DNA of 64,000 nucleotides from Uranotaenia lowii. Lineage: Eukaryota > Arthropoda > Insecta > Diptera > Culicidae. Below, piece after piece: positions 35,090 to 46,630 of this stretch (position 1 is its first letter; the number at the start of each line of letters is the position of its first letter). Where the stretch lies: contig NC_073693.1 of NCBI RefSeq assembly GCF_029784155.1, positions 148,244,843 through 148,308,842 of the forward strand, written 5' to 3'. The notes beneath the pieces were generated by a model that made no database searches, was not told where the DNA came from, and saw only the letters and a program-made list of their open reading frames with translations. The position numbers were made by a program, and so were the translations under genes.

Positions 35090-36560
35090 CACTGAATTGT
35101 CTTGATTTTAAAAAAATATCTATATTGTAATTGAATTTAACGTTATATTATTACGATATTGAACAAACCTGTAATAAAACAGTAAAACCGATAGTGATGA
35201 TCGATTCAGCTGATTTAGAAATGGTGTTTTTCTATATAAACTACCAGTCAGCCAAGATTCTGCTCGCTTCTTTGCATAGCAGTATTTCGCCATTATTTAT
35301 GCAATTTAAGCAGAATTTGGGGTGTCCTGAAAAATCCTGATTCCTGATTTCTTCATGTTGTCCTGATTTTTGACAAAACCACCTTGCATTCCTGCCTGAG
35401 AGTTACGAGCAGAAAAACTACTTTTACGAGGGTAAAGATGCCAGATAGAAGGAATCGAAGGAATAAAAATTAATATTTACGCAATCTCTCGACCAAAAAA
35501 ATTACCTTAAACAAGTGTTCCTGTTAAGAAGAAACTGTACTTACCACAACTTTTTAAAACACTGCCAATTATACCTGGTAATTGTAAAATGTCAGTTATT
35601 TTTAATGTTCTTTGTAAAGAGCATTTGCAAATTGAGTTTAAGTGCTTTTTTTCTGGCGTGATAAGTCTCACATCGTGTTCGAGATATTGGAGATATGCAA
35701 TTAATACATTATACATATGCATTTTGAAAATTACTTTATTTTACTAGAGCAATTCCGAAACAGAAGAACAAGCATTTCAATGCGGATTTTGAATGCATTG
35801 AATTTTTTTTTCTCAAATCCCACAGTATTGGCATTGGCTGGAAAGAGTGAGCGTAATTTCAAATTTTTGACAACCAAATATGACGTATAAATTGTCAGGG
35901 CTTTTAATCCCTAAAACTGCCTAACATACCGATATAGGTTCAATATTGTGGCTTCTTTCTCATAGTGCCTTTTAGCATTTCTGAATACTGTATACGGCTT
36001 TTAGACACTTAAGTGCTGATATTCGCCCCTTAAACACTTATAACAGTGTTTAATGGTTTGTTGGGCAAAATAAATCTGATTTGTGAGAAATACTAAAAAT
36101 ACTTCAAAGTGAAAACAAAGCATTGACTTTCCACGCCCTCTAACACAGACGTCCTAAGTACTAATCCAAAGACGATCAGTGTACTTGAGAAAAAAAAGCG
36201 TTTCAACTCAGAGAGCTTGAAAGTGAGTCTTTCCTCAAATATTTTAGTTGACTTCAACAAGTCACTGTTTATGTTGTTATTATGTTTTGTTACTTTTGCT
36301 TAGGCTGATTTTTCGTTCACAGGTAAAAAAGTAAACAACAAAGAAACAGTGGGGAAGGCATACGAGCGATTGGAAATAAAATGATTATCCTTAATTAAAT
36401 TTAAATTTAACAAAAAACAAAAAAAAAGTATCTTATCAATTTCAAATCATTTGCTTCTCCCCTGTCACAAGCAGAAATGCGCTGGTCTCAATTTTCAATT
36501 ATTATCAATTTTGAATTAATTCAACCTTACCAATTTTGAACATTGTTCATCAATTGATAA
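35090..36560. other. Right part of the interrupted repeat, then unassigned sequence
   Basis: At 35,322-35,395, GTGTCCTGAAAAATCCTGAT and TGTCCTGATTTTTGACAAAA parallel the block at 33,146. The remainder is AT-rich with no gene recognised. Confidence 0.4.
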
Positions 36561-36566
36561 CTAGTT

Positions 36567-36834
36567 CTTCCTGTTAGAATGGATAAAGCTGTCCTACAAG
36601 TAATCCAAAGAAAGTCACGTTAATTCTGAGTAACCTAACTTGTTAGTGACGAGGAGAACGAGGATTTGTAGGAGATTGATCTCGCTAGAGCCAAATTGTT
36701 AATTTTTGTTTGGCTCTAGCGAAATCAAACTCATAAAAATCATTGTTTACCTTACTTGAGAGATGGGTAACTGAGAATTAAAGTAACTCTCTTAGGATTA
36801 CTTGCAATACAGCTTTTTCCATTCTAACAGGAAG
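36567..36834. mobile_element. Small palindromic MITE (268 bp)
   Basis: CTTCCTGTTAGAATGGATAA at the left end pairs with TTTTTCCATTCTAACAGGAAG at the right. Inside, CTAGAGCCAAA and TTTGGCTCTAG form a central stem, and AAGTAATCC/GGATTACTTG pair between them. This is near-complete foldback symmetry. Confidence 0.87.
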
Positions 36835-37512
36835 GGCTTATTATTGATTGTTTGGCAATGTTCGAAATTGGTTACGTTGATGATGACGATGAATGTTTTC
36901 TACTTGATTTTAAGTATGCAGCATACAACTTCTTCGGTCATAACCAAATAAATAAAAAAAAAATGAGAAATTAACTGCTACAGGATCAAAATTTCTGCAT
37001 TTAGAATCTTGTACATCTTGTAGGTAATCAGAATTTGTATTCGGAAGAGCTTAGACCTTTTATTTGTAACAGTTTCACCTAGGAAGAAACGAAATAAACC
37101 ATTTCAATTGTAGACAGTTTCAGTCAAAGTATGAAAATATTGAAATGTTTATAAATTTATTTTAACAAACAAAAGACACACCATGCAACAACTGTATCGA
37201 TGAGCTGTTTTCCAAAAATTTTTGGTGGAAAAAAAGGCAAATATTCAACGAAACCATAATTAGCTAGATCACAAATGAGAGGTTAATGAATGTTGAATTA
37301 AGAAAAACGGAACCAGAAGTATTTCGTTTACCTGATGAGTTTTTTTTTATAGAAGTTTCACCCAAGAACGAACAAGCTCTACCACTATTGATGATCGTGG
37401 CAAATTTCAGTTAACTGAAAAATAACACCCCATGTAGACAACGATAAAAAAAAAGAACAAATCAGAGTTTTTGATTGATCCAAACGGATCAATATGCGAT
37501 TTCGGGACTTGT
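36835..37512. other. Unassigned AT-rich sequence
   Basis: Nothing is recognised here. Confidence 0.35.
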
Positions 37513-37692
37513 GATATAGCTCAGTTGGCAAGTCAGTTGCTTCCTGAGCCGATGTCCGTGAGTTCGAGCCCAAAAATAAATATCGATCACAGTGGCGCCG
37601 GATAAGTTTTTTAATGACTGTCCGCCAACTGCTTCTTTGATAAAAGTCGCGAATGACATAAAGATGTTAAAACGACTATAATCGAAACAAAC
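37513..37692 (+). mobile_element. tRNA-derived SINE, family A (best-preserved copy)
   Basis: Box A TAGCTCAGTTGG lies at 37,517-37,528 and box B AGTTCGAGCCC at about 37,561-37,571. These are the right order and roughly the right spacing for an internal RNA polymerase III promoter. The body follows (GGATAAGTTTTTTAATGACT, GTCCGCCAACTG, CATAAAGATGTTAAAACGAC), and the copy ends in CGAAACAAACAAA. Minus-strand copies are at 8,172, 9,671 and 43,268. Confidence 0.88.
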
Positions 37693-38335
37693 AAAATGCG
37701 ATTTCGAAATCTTCAGTGAGATAAGATTCAGTTAGTCAACAAACATTACAAAATATTTACTAACAACATTGAATCTGCGTCGCCACATCAAAATGATTCA
37801 GATGAGTTTGTTTATTGGATTGGAAGGCCGTGGTAGAGACTAATAACAAATAAATCAAGTCTTCTTCACTTTTATACCGGTTCTGCATAGCCACTATAAC
37901 GCCTAAAAGGCTGCATTGAAATTTCAAAAATACTATGCAGCCAAGAAACTGTACTGCTTGAAACCCATTCTATTCTTCTATGAAAAATGAAAGGCTTCAA
38001 AACATGGGTAGCAATAGCACTAAAAGTGGATGTTATTTATAGTAGGTATTTATAACTGTTCACAAAATCTTTTCAGATCTTGGGTATTCTAAAACTGATT
38101 TTTTAATCTACGGAATCTTTTGTAAAGAAACCTTTTTAAACTTATTAACAAAATGCACGTATTTCAAAAATATTTCAAAAGATTCTACAAACTTGGCTTT
38201 GAATTCAAACAATGACTGATGTCGCCCTTGTAGGTTATTAAATAACTTGACTTACTACCTCTTACTCAGCATCGATTTCTTTTAAAAGTAATTTTCAAAC
38301 AAACAGATTTAAAAAATATTTTTATGAGCTACAGT
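37693..38335. other. Unassigned sequence
   Basis: No gene or repeat is recognised. Confidence 0.35.
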
Positions 38336-38620
38336 TTACTGCAAAATATCAAAGTTACATACTATATATCCTATTTGAAAAAGATACCCCTGGCTTTTCG
38401 TCTGTCGGTTAGTTTTATTTGCAACTTGAGTAGAGCATCCAAAACAGTTACAGCTACAGTAAGTACTATCTAATAGCAAGTAGGTATCCACAGCAAGTGA
38501 ATCAAATAAATATTTGCTTCCGGGTACGAAAGTAATGGATCTCGCTTTCAATGGCGTATCCAATAACCAAGGAATTGCCCAACCAGCCGTTAAGCAGATA
38601 TACACTGCGAGGGATTCCAT
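38336..38620 (-). CDS. Possible small secreted protein or first exon (unidentified)
   Basis: This minus-strand frame of 94 codons starts with Met in an A-rich context. It opens with a hydrophobic segment that could be a signal peptide (MESLAVYICLTAGWAIPWLL), followed by LKARSITFVPGSKYLFDSLA. It is more protein-like than most frames in the window. The RS..F.PGS pattern faintly recalls the start of insect DM4/12 proteins, but the expected downstream Cys-containing exon was not found. Alternative reading: a chance open frame in the intron. If real it would be nested inside the sif intron on the same strand. Confidence 0.22.
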   Translation of the reverse strand: MESLAVYICLTAGWAIPWLLDTPLKARSITFVPGSKYLFDSLAVDTYLLLDSTYCSCNCFGCSTQVANKTNRQTKSQGYLFQIGYIVCNFDILQ

Positions 38621-39890
38621 GTTTATGTTAACAAAATTAGAAAAAAAAACTTGATTTTTTTTATAATTTATTGGAAAAATCTTAGAAATTCATGTTCTAC
38701 AAACGAGTTTAACTAGAAAATCCACTTAGTTTAAAGAAAATTTTGAGAACAATTTCCTTAATTTTTTTGGGTGCACGCTTGTAAGGAAATTGGTACAATG
38801 TGAAATCCATCCGACATGGGGAGGTGGCTCCCAATGGATATTGCATTACAAAATCTTGTTGGGTAATGCTGCTGCTTTTGGAAAAAGGGAGCTTCCCGGT
38901 TCTGGTTCTAAGCCCTGAGCTGGCTGGCAATGAAAAGAGCAAACAGAGAACACCCACATCGTTCACCACACCACGGCAAGATTTATGGGAAGCAAGCAGA
39001 GATGAATGTATCCACCAATGTATGTTGTAGCTTCACCCTGATTTGAGAAAGAAGGCATGATTCATCCTTTGAAGTCATTTGTAACCAACCATCCCAATAA
39101 AAGTACACTTGCATGCTCACACACATATACACCAAATCACACCTTCGGTGAAGGGATGAAGGTTTTTTTTTTAAACATTTTCAGAGCCTCGAGAAAGCTT
39201 TCCTTCCCCCCAGGAATAATCAATCTGATTCGATTACAACCAGTCTATATGATTATTGGGAATGTAATAGCTTTAATCGATCGATGTTTTTTTTACCGAA
39301 GGTGCTTTTTAGATTTTTTTACTCGCAAACATGTGTATTTGTACATATTTAATTTGTGAATCTGAAGAAACATCCAATGAAGATTGCTTTTAACTAATTA
39401 TAGAATAAAAACACTTACCTGCTATAAAAAGGAACTTTAATTTGGATTTCAAATAAAACATTCAACAACATAGAACTGATATCTTAGGGTTAGAGTCATT
39501 GTAGTTCGATTCAAATTTCAGTGGCTACCGCATCCTTTTTTATGTGGGAAGAATTTAGAAACGCGATTATGCGTCGCTTAATAGATTTTTTATTTTTTCT
39601 AATTAAACTTTTTCGATACTTACTTGAGAAACTTTAACCGCTAAATAAGCCACATAGAATAAGTTGAAAGTCGACTCTCGGAATTAGCGAGAATATTTTA
39701 GAAGTCGCTCATCTTTATAAAACAAAAATATGAATCTTAAAACTAATAGCTGTTCCACAGCTTTGAGCAGAGAAGATTGTTACACGTTTCCTTAAAATGG
39801 AGTTCCAACTTTCACTTGTTAATTGTACAGGCTTGATACAAACACCGAAAACAATGCTTGTATACATTTAGGGGCATTTCGTTATACCAT
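38621..39890. other. Unassigned sequence with a complex island
   Basis: 38,700-39,250 is relatively complex and GC-richer, with overlapping open frames on both strands (38,709-39,030) that match nothing known. The rest is AT-rich. Confidence 0.35.
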
Positions 39891-39891
39891 T

Positions 39892-40834
39892 GGGGAGAGC
39901 GGGGATACTTGATCACCTTTTCTTATTTCCACCATATCTTTTGGAAAAATTTAGCAACTCGCACCCTTTTCCATTTTCTGACAGCATGTAAATTCAAGTT
40001 TCTATGCTTCAATAGAACGATACTTGAACTCCTAGAAGAACTAGAGGCATTTTCGTGAGAGTTAAAAAAAATTGAGGTATATTTGAAGTTAATGGAGACT
40101 TGATCCTCTATTGAAGGAGATTTGATCTTTTATTCAGGAAGCCGTAATTCTTGGAAAAAAAATAAACAAAACACCAAGATAGAATGTTAATTGACTATTT
40201 TGATCATGTTTGTTCTCATTTCACAATTTATAACTGACAGAAGAAGAAATTTCTATAACTTTGTCTCAACGCTAAAGACATTGCATACTTAAAGGCGCTA
40301 TTTTCGATAATTAAGAGAAAATAATTAAATTAGCCCTTTTCTTCAGACAATTGTTGGGAAAATATTAGTTATTGGGCAAATATTAGTAATCTCGTTATCA
40401 GCAATGATATCGATCTATTCAAAAGAAGGATATACCGTTTTTAACTCAAGGGATAGAACCCATAGTCAATATTTTAGAAAACTTTTTCTGAAAAAAGTTG
40501 AGTTTTCCGTTGCTTTGAAAATATGGTTTCTTGAAGTTCATATAACGCTCGAACGATTGATATATTGGAACAAATATTTTGGGAATAATTTTTCCGTGTA
40601 AGGAATATTTAAAATTGCTGAAAAAAGATCTTCAAGTCACATTTCGTGAAATTTTTCAAACAAAGTTCAATTACTCAAACAATTATTTTGTTTAATATTT
40701 TTTGAGCTTTAAGCATTTTTGTGTTGCTCCATTTTGCACATTATTTTAGAACATTTGATCTTTGACGGGCATTCATGTTTCGAAATAAGTAAGGAATCAA
40801 GTATCCCCAGGGATCAAGTATCCTCACTCTCCCC
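39892..40834. mobile_element. MITE family GGGGAG, copy 3
   Basis: The left end GGGGAGAGCGGGGATACTTG pairs with the right end CAAGTATCCTCACTCTCCCC. The interior follows copy 1 closely over its whole 943 bp (TTGATCTTTTATTCAGGAAG, AAGGCGCTATTTT, AAAGATCTTCAAGTCACATT). The right flank is TA but the left flank is TT, so the target duplication is not intact. There is no transposase. Confidence 0.87.
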
Positions 40835-43267
40835 TATCTATTTTAATTTTACAAAATAAGTTGTAAAGATGAGAATTCAACGGAATTTTTATTGAGATCC
40901 CGCCGCGGAGGAAATTTCAGTCTCAATTCTGTGAATATATAAAAAATTAAATTTGTGATTGAATTTGATAATTTTAGTTGCAAATACAAGCATGTTACAA
41001 ATGAAGCATGCTCCAACGTTAAAGTTTTAGCTAAAAATACCATCCCCTTTGTCCTAACTGGAGGACTAAAGAAGAATTTTTTCACTCCGAAATCAGCAAT
41101 ATGAGACACAACTTATGTTATAAATTTTATGTGCTTTTGACTGGATTAAAATTCACCTTTTTTTTTATAAAGACTAACATGCATGTAATACGCAAGTAAA
41201 ATTCATTAATAATGTAGGGGAGAGCGACGATTCTTAATCCCGGGTGTGACTTCATTCCTAAGCTATATCCGAAACAGGAATGTCTTTCAAATATTAAAAT
41301 TTATAAAAAACTAGCAGACCCGGTAAACTTCGTCTTACCATGTTCAACTTGGTGTCCATTTTCCATTTTTCCTAGTTTTTTTTTACATTTCCCTCCTTTC
41401 CGTTTCCTCGAATTGTCCCGCTTAATTCAATCGAAATAAAACCTTAGAAATTTAACTCAATTCTACGGGTCTTTACTTTAATTATCAAAAAATAACTTTC
41501 AATAAATATTACATGCATCTTACATGAATGCTTTTTTATTTACTTTTCTTTAATTCGGTTGCAAATTCAACTTAAAGTGTTCCCAAACAGCACTTGTTAC
41601 GGCAATAAATCTGGCAACTTTATATACTGCAAATTCCTTTTTATTATTTATTCAAGCCAAAAATGCAAATTAAATTCTTTTAAACTTCAACCCAATGAAT
41701 CAAAGAAACGATTGGTTTTGAAAGGAAGAAAAACATATGTTCAGTTTTTTTTTTGTTATTCAACCGAATAACAGCATTTTTTTTCTTTTTTTATTGTAAA
41801 TCTTAATTTTCAAAAATGAATCACCGGGGCAAGTGCAAACGGATATCACCATAGTTCAACTTTCATATTCTCTGAAAAAATTATTATTTTCAAAAAATAT
41901 TAGATATGCTGGCAAAAAGAAATATATAGGTAAACATTCGTCCCATTTGTTGGGGCAAGTGAAAACACCTAGGTCTTTTTCAGATGCGTCAGTGAAAAAA
42001 CTTTAAAATGTATTAAATACTTGTTCTTATTTGTCTGTTATATCAACTTTCATTGATATATTTTAAGTTTTTCTCCGGAAAAAAATATTGCTTGGTACTC
42101 CAATTTCGCTGAATGCTGTTCAACCAAAAGACCTTTATAATAATTTCTAATGTCCGCTTCACATTCAACACTCGGGATATCCTTTCTGGCCATTTTGGAG
42201 ATACAATTCTTAAATGGTTGATGTTTCATGGCTAAATGGCACGTTTTCACTTGTTCCACCGTGCGAAATGACAGGAATTAAGATTAATTTTAAGACTCTC
42301 AGGTCATATTAAAAGTTCATCATAAAAATAAGCTGCCCCTGGAATATCAATCACAAAAAAACTTTTCAACAAAACAGTGGATTATAAGTCTCTTCTATTT
42401 ATACAAAACCTGTAAAACAAAAACACACTTTTCATGTTAAGTACGTACTCAAATTATGTGTAAACAAACAGTTAACGTGTAAACAGTTTTTCGGTGAATA
42501 GTTAAAAAAAAGTTGAAATTATTTAGTCAGATTGTTTATTTGGGTCCAACAATTTTCAGATAAAACAATAGTTCATACATTTTTTGTAAAAGTTGAATGT
42601 TTGTTTTTGCTCTAGTTTACCTTCTTAGTTGAAAATTCTCCCGGAAAATGCATATCCTCACTTTTTGTTATGAAAAAGTATATTATTTTATTGATAACTT
42701 CAACTTACACTTGCAAAAAATTAAAAAGTTCTCTGCATTCGGCCTTTAAATACTTCAATTCTATCTCATTTATTTCAAAGGGCAGACTCTTGTTTTTTGA
42801 AGTTTTTGTATTTTATTTATGGAACAGAACTGCTGATGAAATTGAAAAGTAGTTTCTAACGAAAAGTTTAGATTTTAATCGATTTGTGATGCTTTCCATT
42901 TAAATTCATTGTTTGGAAAACTCAACAAAGTAGAGAAACCTGAAGTACCGTGCCATGAGTGCATAAAATGTTACATTTCTTTCGGACTTCTTGTCCATAT
43001 AGGAACACAAACAGAGCAGGAAGAAATAAGTTCGTTTCTCTGATAAAATGTCTTTAACAAAAGATAGAGTACAAACCGCAAGATTTCCCAAAAAGAAGAG
43101 TTCGCTCATTTCTCGATCGAAAAAGAGTACATTTAATCTTAAAAGAGTACGTATGGTAACCCTATTATTAACTGCCAAATAAAAAGAACTATGGCCAAAA
43201 ATAGTCAATTGACCTTTGATCTTTCGAAAGTATTCGAATTTTGTCAAGGGCTAGGGACTCTTGAATG
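40835..43267. other. Unassigned AT-rich sequence with repeat fragments
   Basis: GGGGAGAGCGACGATTCTTA at about 41,218 looks like another element end. Close by, ACTAGCAGACCCGGTAAACT followed by TCGTCTTACC (about 41,310) is a word pattern I know from dispersed insect repeats. GGGGCAAGTGAAAAC at about 41,953 and GTTTTCACTTGTTCC at about 42,243 are inverted and may bound a 0.3-kb element. No gene is seen. Confidence 0.4.
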
Positions 43268-43420
43268 TTTTTGTTTCGATTTTAGTCATTTTAACATATT
43301 TATGGCAGATGCGACTTTATATCAACGTTGTAGTTGGCGGACAGTTAATGAAAAAAGATGTTATTTCTTCGGCTCGAACTCACAGACATTGACTCAGAAA
43401 GCAACTGACTTGCCATACTA
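43268..43420 (-). mobile_element. tRNA-derived SINE, family A (copy 4, decayed)
   Basis: It shares TAGTTGGCGGACAGT, GGCTCGAACTCACAGACATT and GCAACTGACTTGCCA with the other copies. An internal deletion removes the AACTTATCCGG block. Confidence 0.78.
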
Positions 43421-43524
43421 CAAGCCCCGGGACCCCTGAATATTTAAATGATCCGGTCTTTGATCAAAACAAATAAATGGAATCGAGTCTCTCCAATCTC
43501 CCCCTAATGCATGGGTTACCAAGC

Positions 43525-43850
43525 TTTTAACCAAAATTGTCCTATTTTGAAGCTAGCGGACAGCAGAAACTAAATTTCTTTATGAAAACTTTGCATCATG
43601 GATCCGCTTGTGAGCTCTTTATAAACATTGAAGGAAAAAAATGTTTGCATACATTCAGGAGTCTTTAGGGTTCAGAAACCTTACGGCCAGCGGGCCTAAT
43701 TAATTTTGTATATTAACGACCCCCGAATGTATGCAAACGTTTTTTTTTTCTTTTGATGTACATAAGAAGCCCACAAGCGCGAAATTTTTATTAAGAAATT
43801 CGGTTTCCGCTAGCTTCAAAATAAGGCAATTTTGGTGAAAATCTTGGCCA
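43525..43850. repeat. Palindromic element with about 130-bp arms
   Basis: ATGTTTGCATACATTCAGG (about 43,640) pairs with CCCGAATGTATGCAAACG (about 43,722). The mirror continues outward through AAGCTAGCGGA/TCCGCTAGCTTCAAAATA and CCAAAATTGTCCTATTTTGA. The central loop is about 65 bp. It is non-coding. Confidence 0.83.
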
Positions 43851-44456
43851 CTCATGCCGTAACGACTGTTATAAAATAATTCCCTTTTTAAGTTTTCTGT
43901 AAAGTTAATTTTTTTCATCATTTGTACATGTAGCAGAAGCATGCGTCAAAACATTTTAAATCTCCATAATAAAATGATGCTGAAATTTTAAAATATATTT
44001 GACACATTTTAAAATTTTGATCACATAAGGAAAATATCAATTGAGCAATGTTTTGTACAAATGTTTTTCACCATTATTTGAATACTATGAGGCGATTAAC
44101 TTCGTATGATTTGATGTTCGACATCAAACCATATTACTTAGGAAAGCATACTCAATTTTTTTTTAAATTTCTACTCACACGAATGTCACAAAGATGGTAA
44201 AGTATCGAAAATAAAAAAAAATATATAATTTCCACTAACAGAAATTAATTTTTACTCAAATTGAGTAACTTCATTTTAAGAGCTAATATTTTACAGACTC
44301 AATCCCAATTCGTTCTTCAAATTGTTGAATGTAGCAAAAAATCCAAAATAAGTAGTTCAATTTTTGTTTACTTGTGATATTCACCAACTCGTTCTTTCTT
44401 TCCTGATTTGTGATAATGTTTAACCAATATATAGATGCATTGATAGTTTTGTTTTA
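43851..44456. other. Unassigned AT-rich sequence
   Basis: Nothing is recognised here. Confidence 0.35.
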
Positions 44457-45404
44457 AGGCTATGATCATTTAGTATCCGGGCAGTTACAAACGTGTGTAT
44501 TTTAAAAACTATTCGTTTGATCGAAAAACTTTCTATGGAGGAAATGAAGGTGTTAACACGACATTTAATGTAAAAATATAAAAAAAAATATTTTTCGATG
44601 ATTTCAAGAAATACTCTAACTTTTTCATAAAATCTCTATTTTATCTTTGCACACTTTTTTCAGTCACGTATTGATTTTTTTTTTTTTACCTCAGAAGCAA
44701 AACCTTTGCAAAATCATGATATTTAACACAAACTCACCTGGAAAAATCAATTGGAATCTGGTTGGAACGTTTTTATGAGTAGGCATCTCGAAGAATTTGA
44801 TTTCTTAAATCCGGTTTTTACATAAATTTTGTTGTCCATCAGAACACATCTGTCATAATGCGTAAAAACCGGATGCACAGATTGCGATCTCTGGAACTGA
44901 TCATTATTAGTTATTTACTTGGTGTCTACTAGTCAGGCAACACTTTTTGCGTGCCGGAAATGGTTTTTTTTTGCATTATTTAAGAACTTTGCATTCAGTT
45001 ATCCCCAATAACCATAGATTTTTTACCATATTTAAGATCAAGGGATGCACTCCGATGGTTGGTTTGAACTTCGTGTGAATCCTAGAGTGGCTGCTTATAC
45101 TTCTTAACCTTTTGGTTCGAAAAAAAATCAGAAAAAACTAATAGTTCATGAGCTTTCAAGTCAACAATGAAGAATTTTCGAGGCGCAAAATGCGTAAAAG
45201 GAGCAAATTTGTGCAAAATTATTTTTACCATGTCTTTTTGCATCGTAAATATCTCAAACACAAGTTAACTTAAAAATCTATCAAAAATAGGCAAGATAGT
45301 CCTTTTCATAACCAACACAACGCCACTAAAGTTTTGCATATCCGAGCTCTACTAACGTAGTTATCACCGAAATAAAGTGCCCGGATACTAAATGATCATA
45401 GCCT
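44457..45404. mobile_element. MITE with perfect 27-bp terminal inverted repeats and TA duplication
   Basis: The left end AGGCTATGATCATTTAGTAT (continuing TCCGGGCA) is perfectly complementary to the right end 45,378-45,404. TA flanks both sides (44,455-44,456 and 45,405-45,406). The 948-bp interior is AT-rich without an open frame of note. Structure fits a Tc1/mariner-type non-autonomous element. The intact ends suggest it is comparatively young. Confidence 0.92.
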
Positions 45405-45840
45405 TATATCATTTAATTAAGCTTCGGAAACAACTCGTTGTGTGTCTGATTTTGTCATCTCTGAGTTTTGTTTTATATTGATTATGATTAATTTTTAAAT
45501 AAAAAATGATCATTTTGATAAAAATATTCGAACTATGCTTATCCTCATTCAAAATCATAAACATTCGACAACTGCCATAAATATTTTCATAATCTATTGA
45601 ATTTTAACTTTGTTGATTTTTTTTTAAATTTCCAACACAAAGAACCTTTGTTTGAATTTACCAATCAAAAACTGAATTTAAATGTAGGTAAAACATCAAT
45701 GCTCTTTCCATGTGCGAACTTCACAGCTATTATTCTAACAGAGAAAAAAAAGCAAAGAATCACAACTGCAATATTTTTCTTCTCAATTTTGAATAGTGCT
45801 AAAAGTAAATAATTTTTTTACATTCTCTTAGAGCAAGTTC
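45405..45840. other. Unassigned AT-rich sequence
   Basis: Nothing is recognised here. Confidence 0.35.
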
Positions 45841-45844
45841 ACTA

Positions 45845-46217
45845 GTGTTGGGAAAAAGTGCTAGAAATTTTGACACTGTTACTACGTTTTGATTTTGATG
45901 AAATGTAGTATTTTAGTACACTAACAACTGATGAAAAAGTTTTGTCAAAAATATAAATACTTCTTTAAGCGTAGGCAAAGTAAGTTTTCGCAAAACAAAA
46001 ACACTCTTAATAACCTTAACAGACCGCAATTTCTCTTCTTAGAAAACGGTTCCGTTTTCTTATAAGTTAAAAAAGAATTCAATTTCCTGCATACCCCGTG
46101 GGAAATAAGTGTTTTATTATTGGTTGATTCTTCAAGGGCACGATTATATCGGATGAGATGGTGAAATAGCAAGTTTCCGTAGATATTTATTCGTATCCTG
46201 CAAGCAAGCTAAAAACC
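45845..46217. repeat. Left arm of a long palindromic element split by an LTR element
   Basis: Read in reverse complement, this matches 52,865-53,370: TTTTTAGCTTG, ACGAAT..ATATCTACGGA, ACTTGC.TTTTCACCATCT, CGTGCCCTT, ACGGAAC.GTTTTCTAAG, GCGGTCTGTTAAG, TACATTTCATCA. The arms are diverged, with several small indels, so the palindrome is older than the LTR insertion in it. Confidence 0.83.
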
Positions 46218-46615
46218 TGTCGTGACCTATCGATATTTTTTTCAAACTAAAACAAAAACACAACTGTACTCGTTTACAACTCTTTACAATCTGACGCCTA
46301 ACCGCGTGGCCTCGTTCTAGGCCGATCAGAAAACTCTCCAAAATTTTCAACGAGACATTTCTCTCATACACATCCACCAGCAAGAGCAAGCTTGCTGCTC
46401 TCTTTTGCGTTCTCCAACTCTGTGTCAAATTTCAATTCTATAGCGTTCCTCTCTTCAAGGAAGCACTCCATATTTCAACAACTGAAATTCTACATTCAAA
46501 TTAATTCAATTTTAGCTATTCTTATATCAATTATTATGAACATTATAAACATTAATATTAACAGATCTTATTTAATTTTACATTATTTTAACTCTAACCG
46601 TCAATATTCTCTACA
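46218..46615 (-). repeat. LTR (398 bp), left copy
   Basis: It starts TGTCGTGACCTATCGATATT on the plus strand and ends GTCAATATTCTCTACA. No base difference from the right copy was found by eye. The minus-strand open frame crossing it has an identical twin at 52,310-52,615, which is explained by the duplication and is not a gene. Confidence 0.95.
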
Positions 46616-46630
46616 TTCGCCTCCACTTCT
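46616..46630 (-). other. Candidate polypurine tract of the LTR element
   Basis: The minus strand reads AGAAGTGGAGGCGAA directly before the LTR. Its position and purine content fit the plus-strand primer site if the element points to the left. The two pyrimidine interruptions lower confidence. Confidence 0.5.

Noticed and set aside
37513..37590. A tRNA gene (box A and box B present)
   Set aside because: There is no complete cloverleaf. The same sequence recurs at three other places with a common non-tRNA body, so it is a SINE.
46144..46428. Minus-strand frame repeated almost identically at 52,310-52,615
   Set aside because: The duplication is the pair of LTRs. The frame crosses the LTR boundary and differs outside it.
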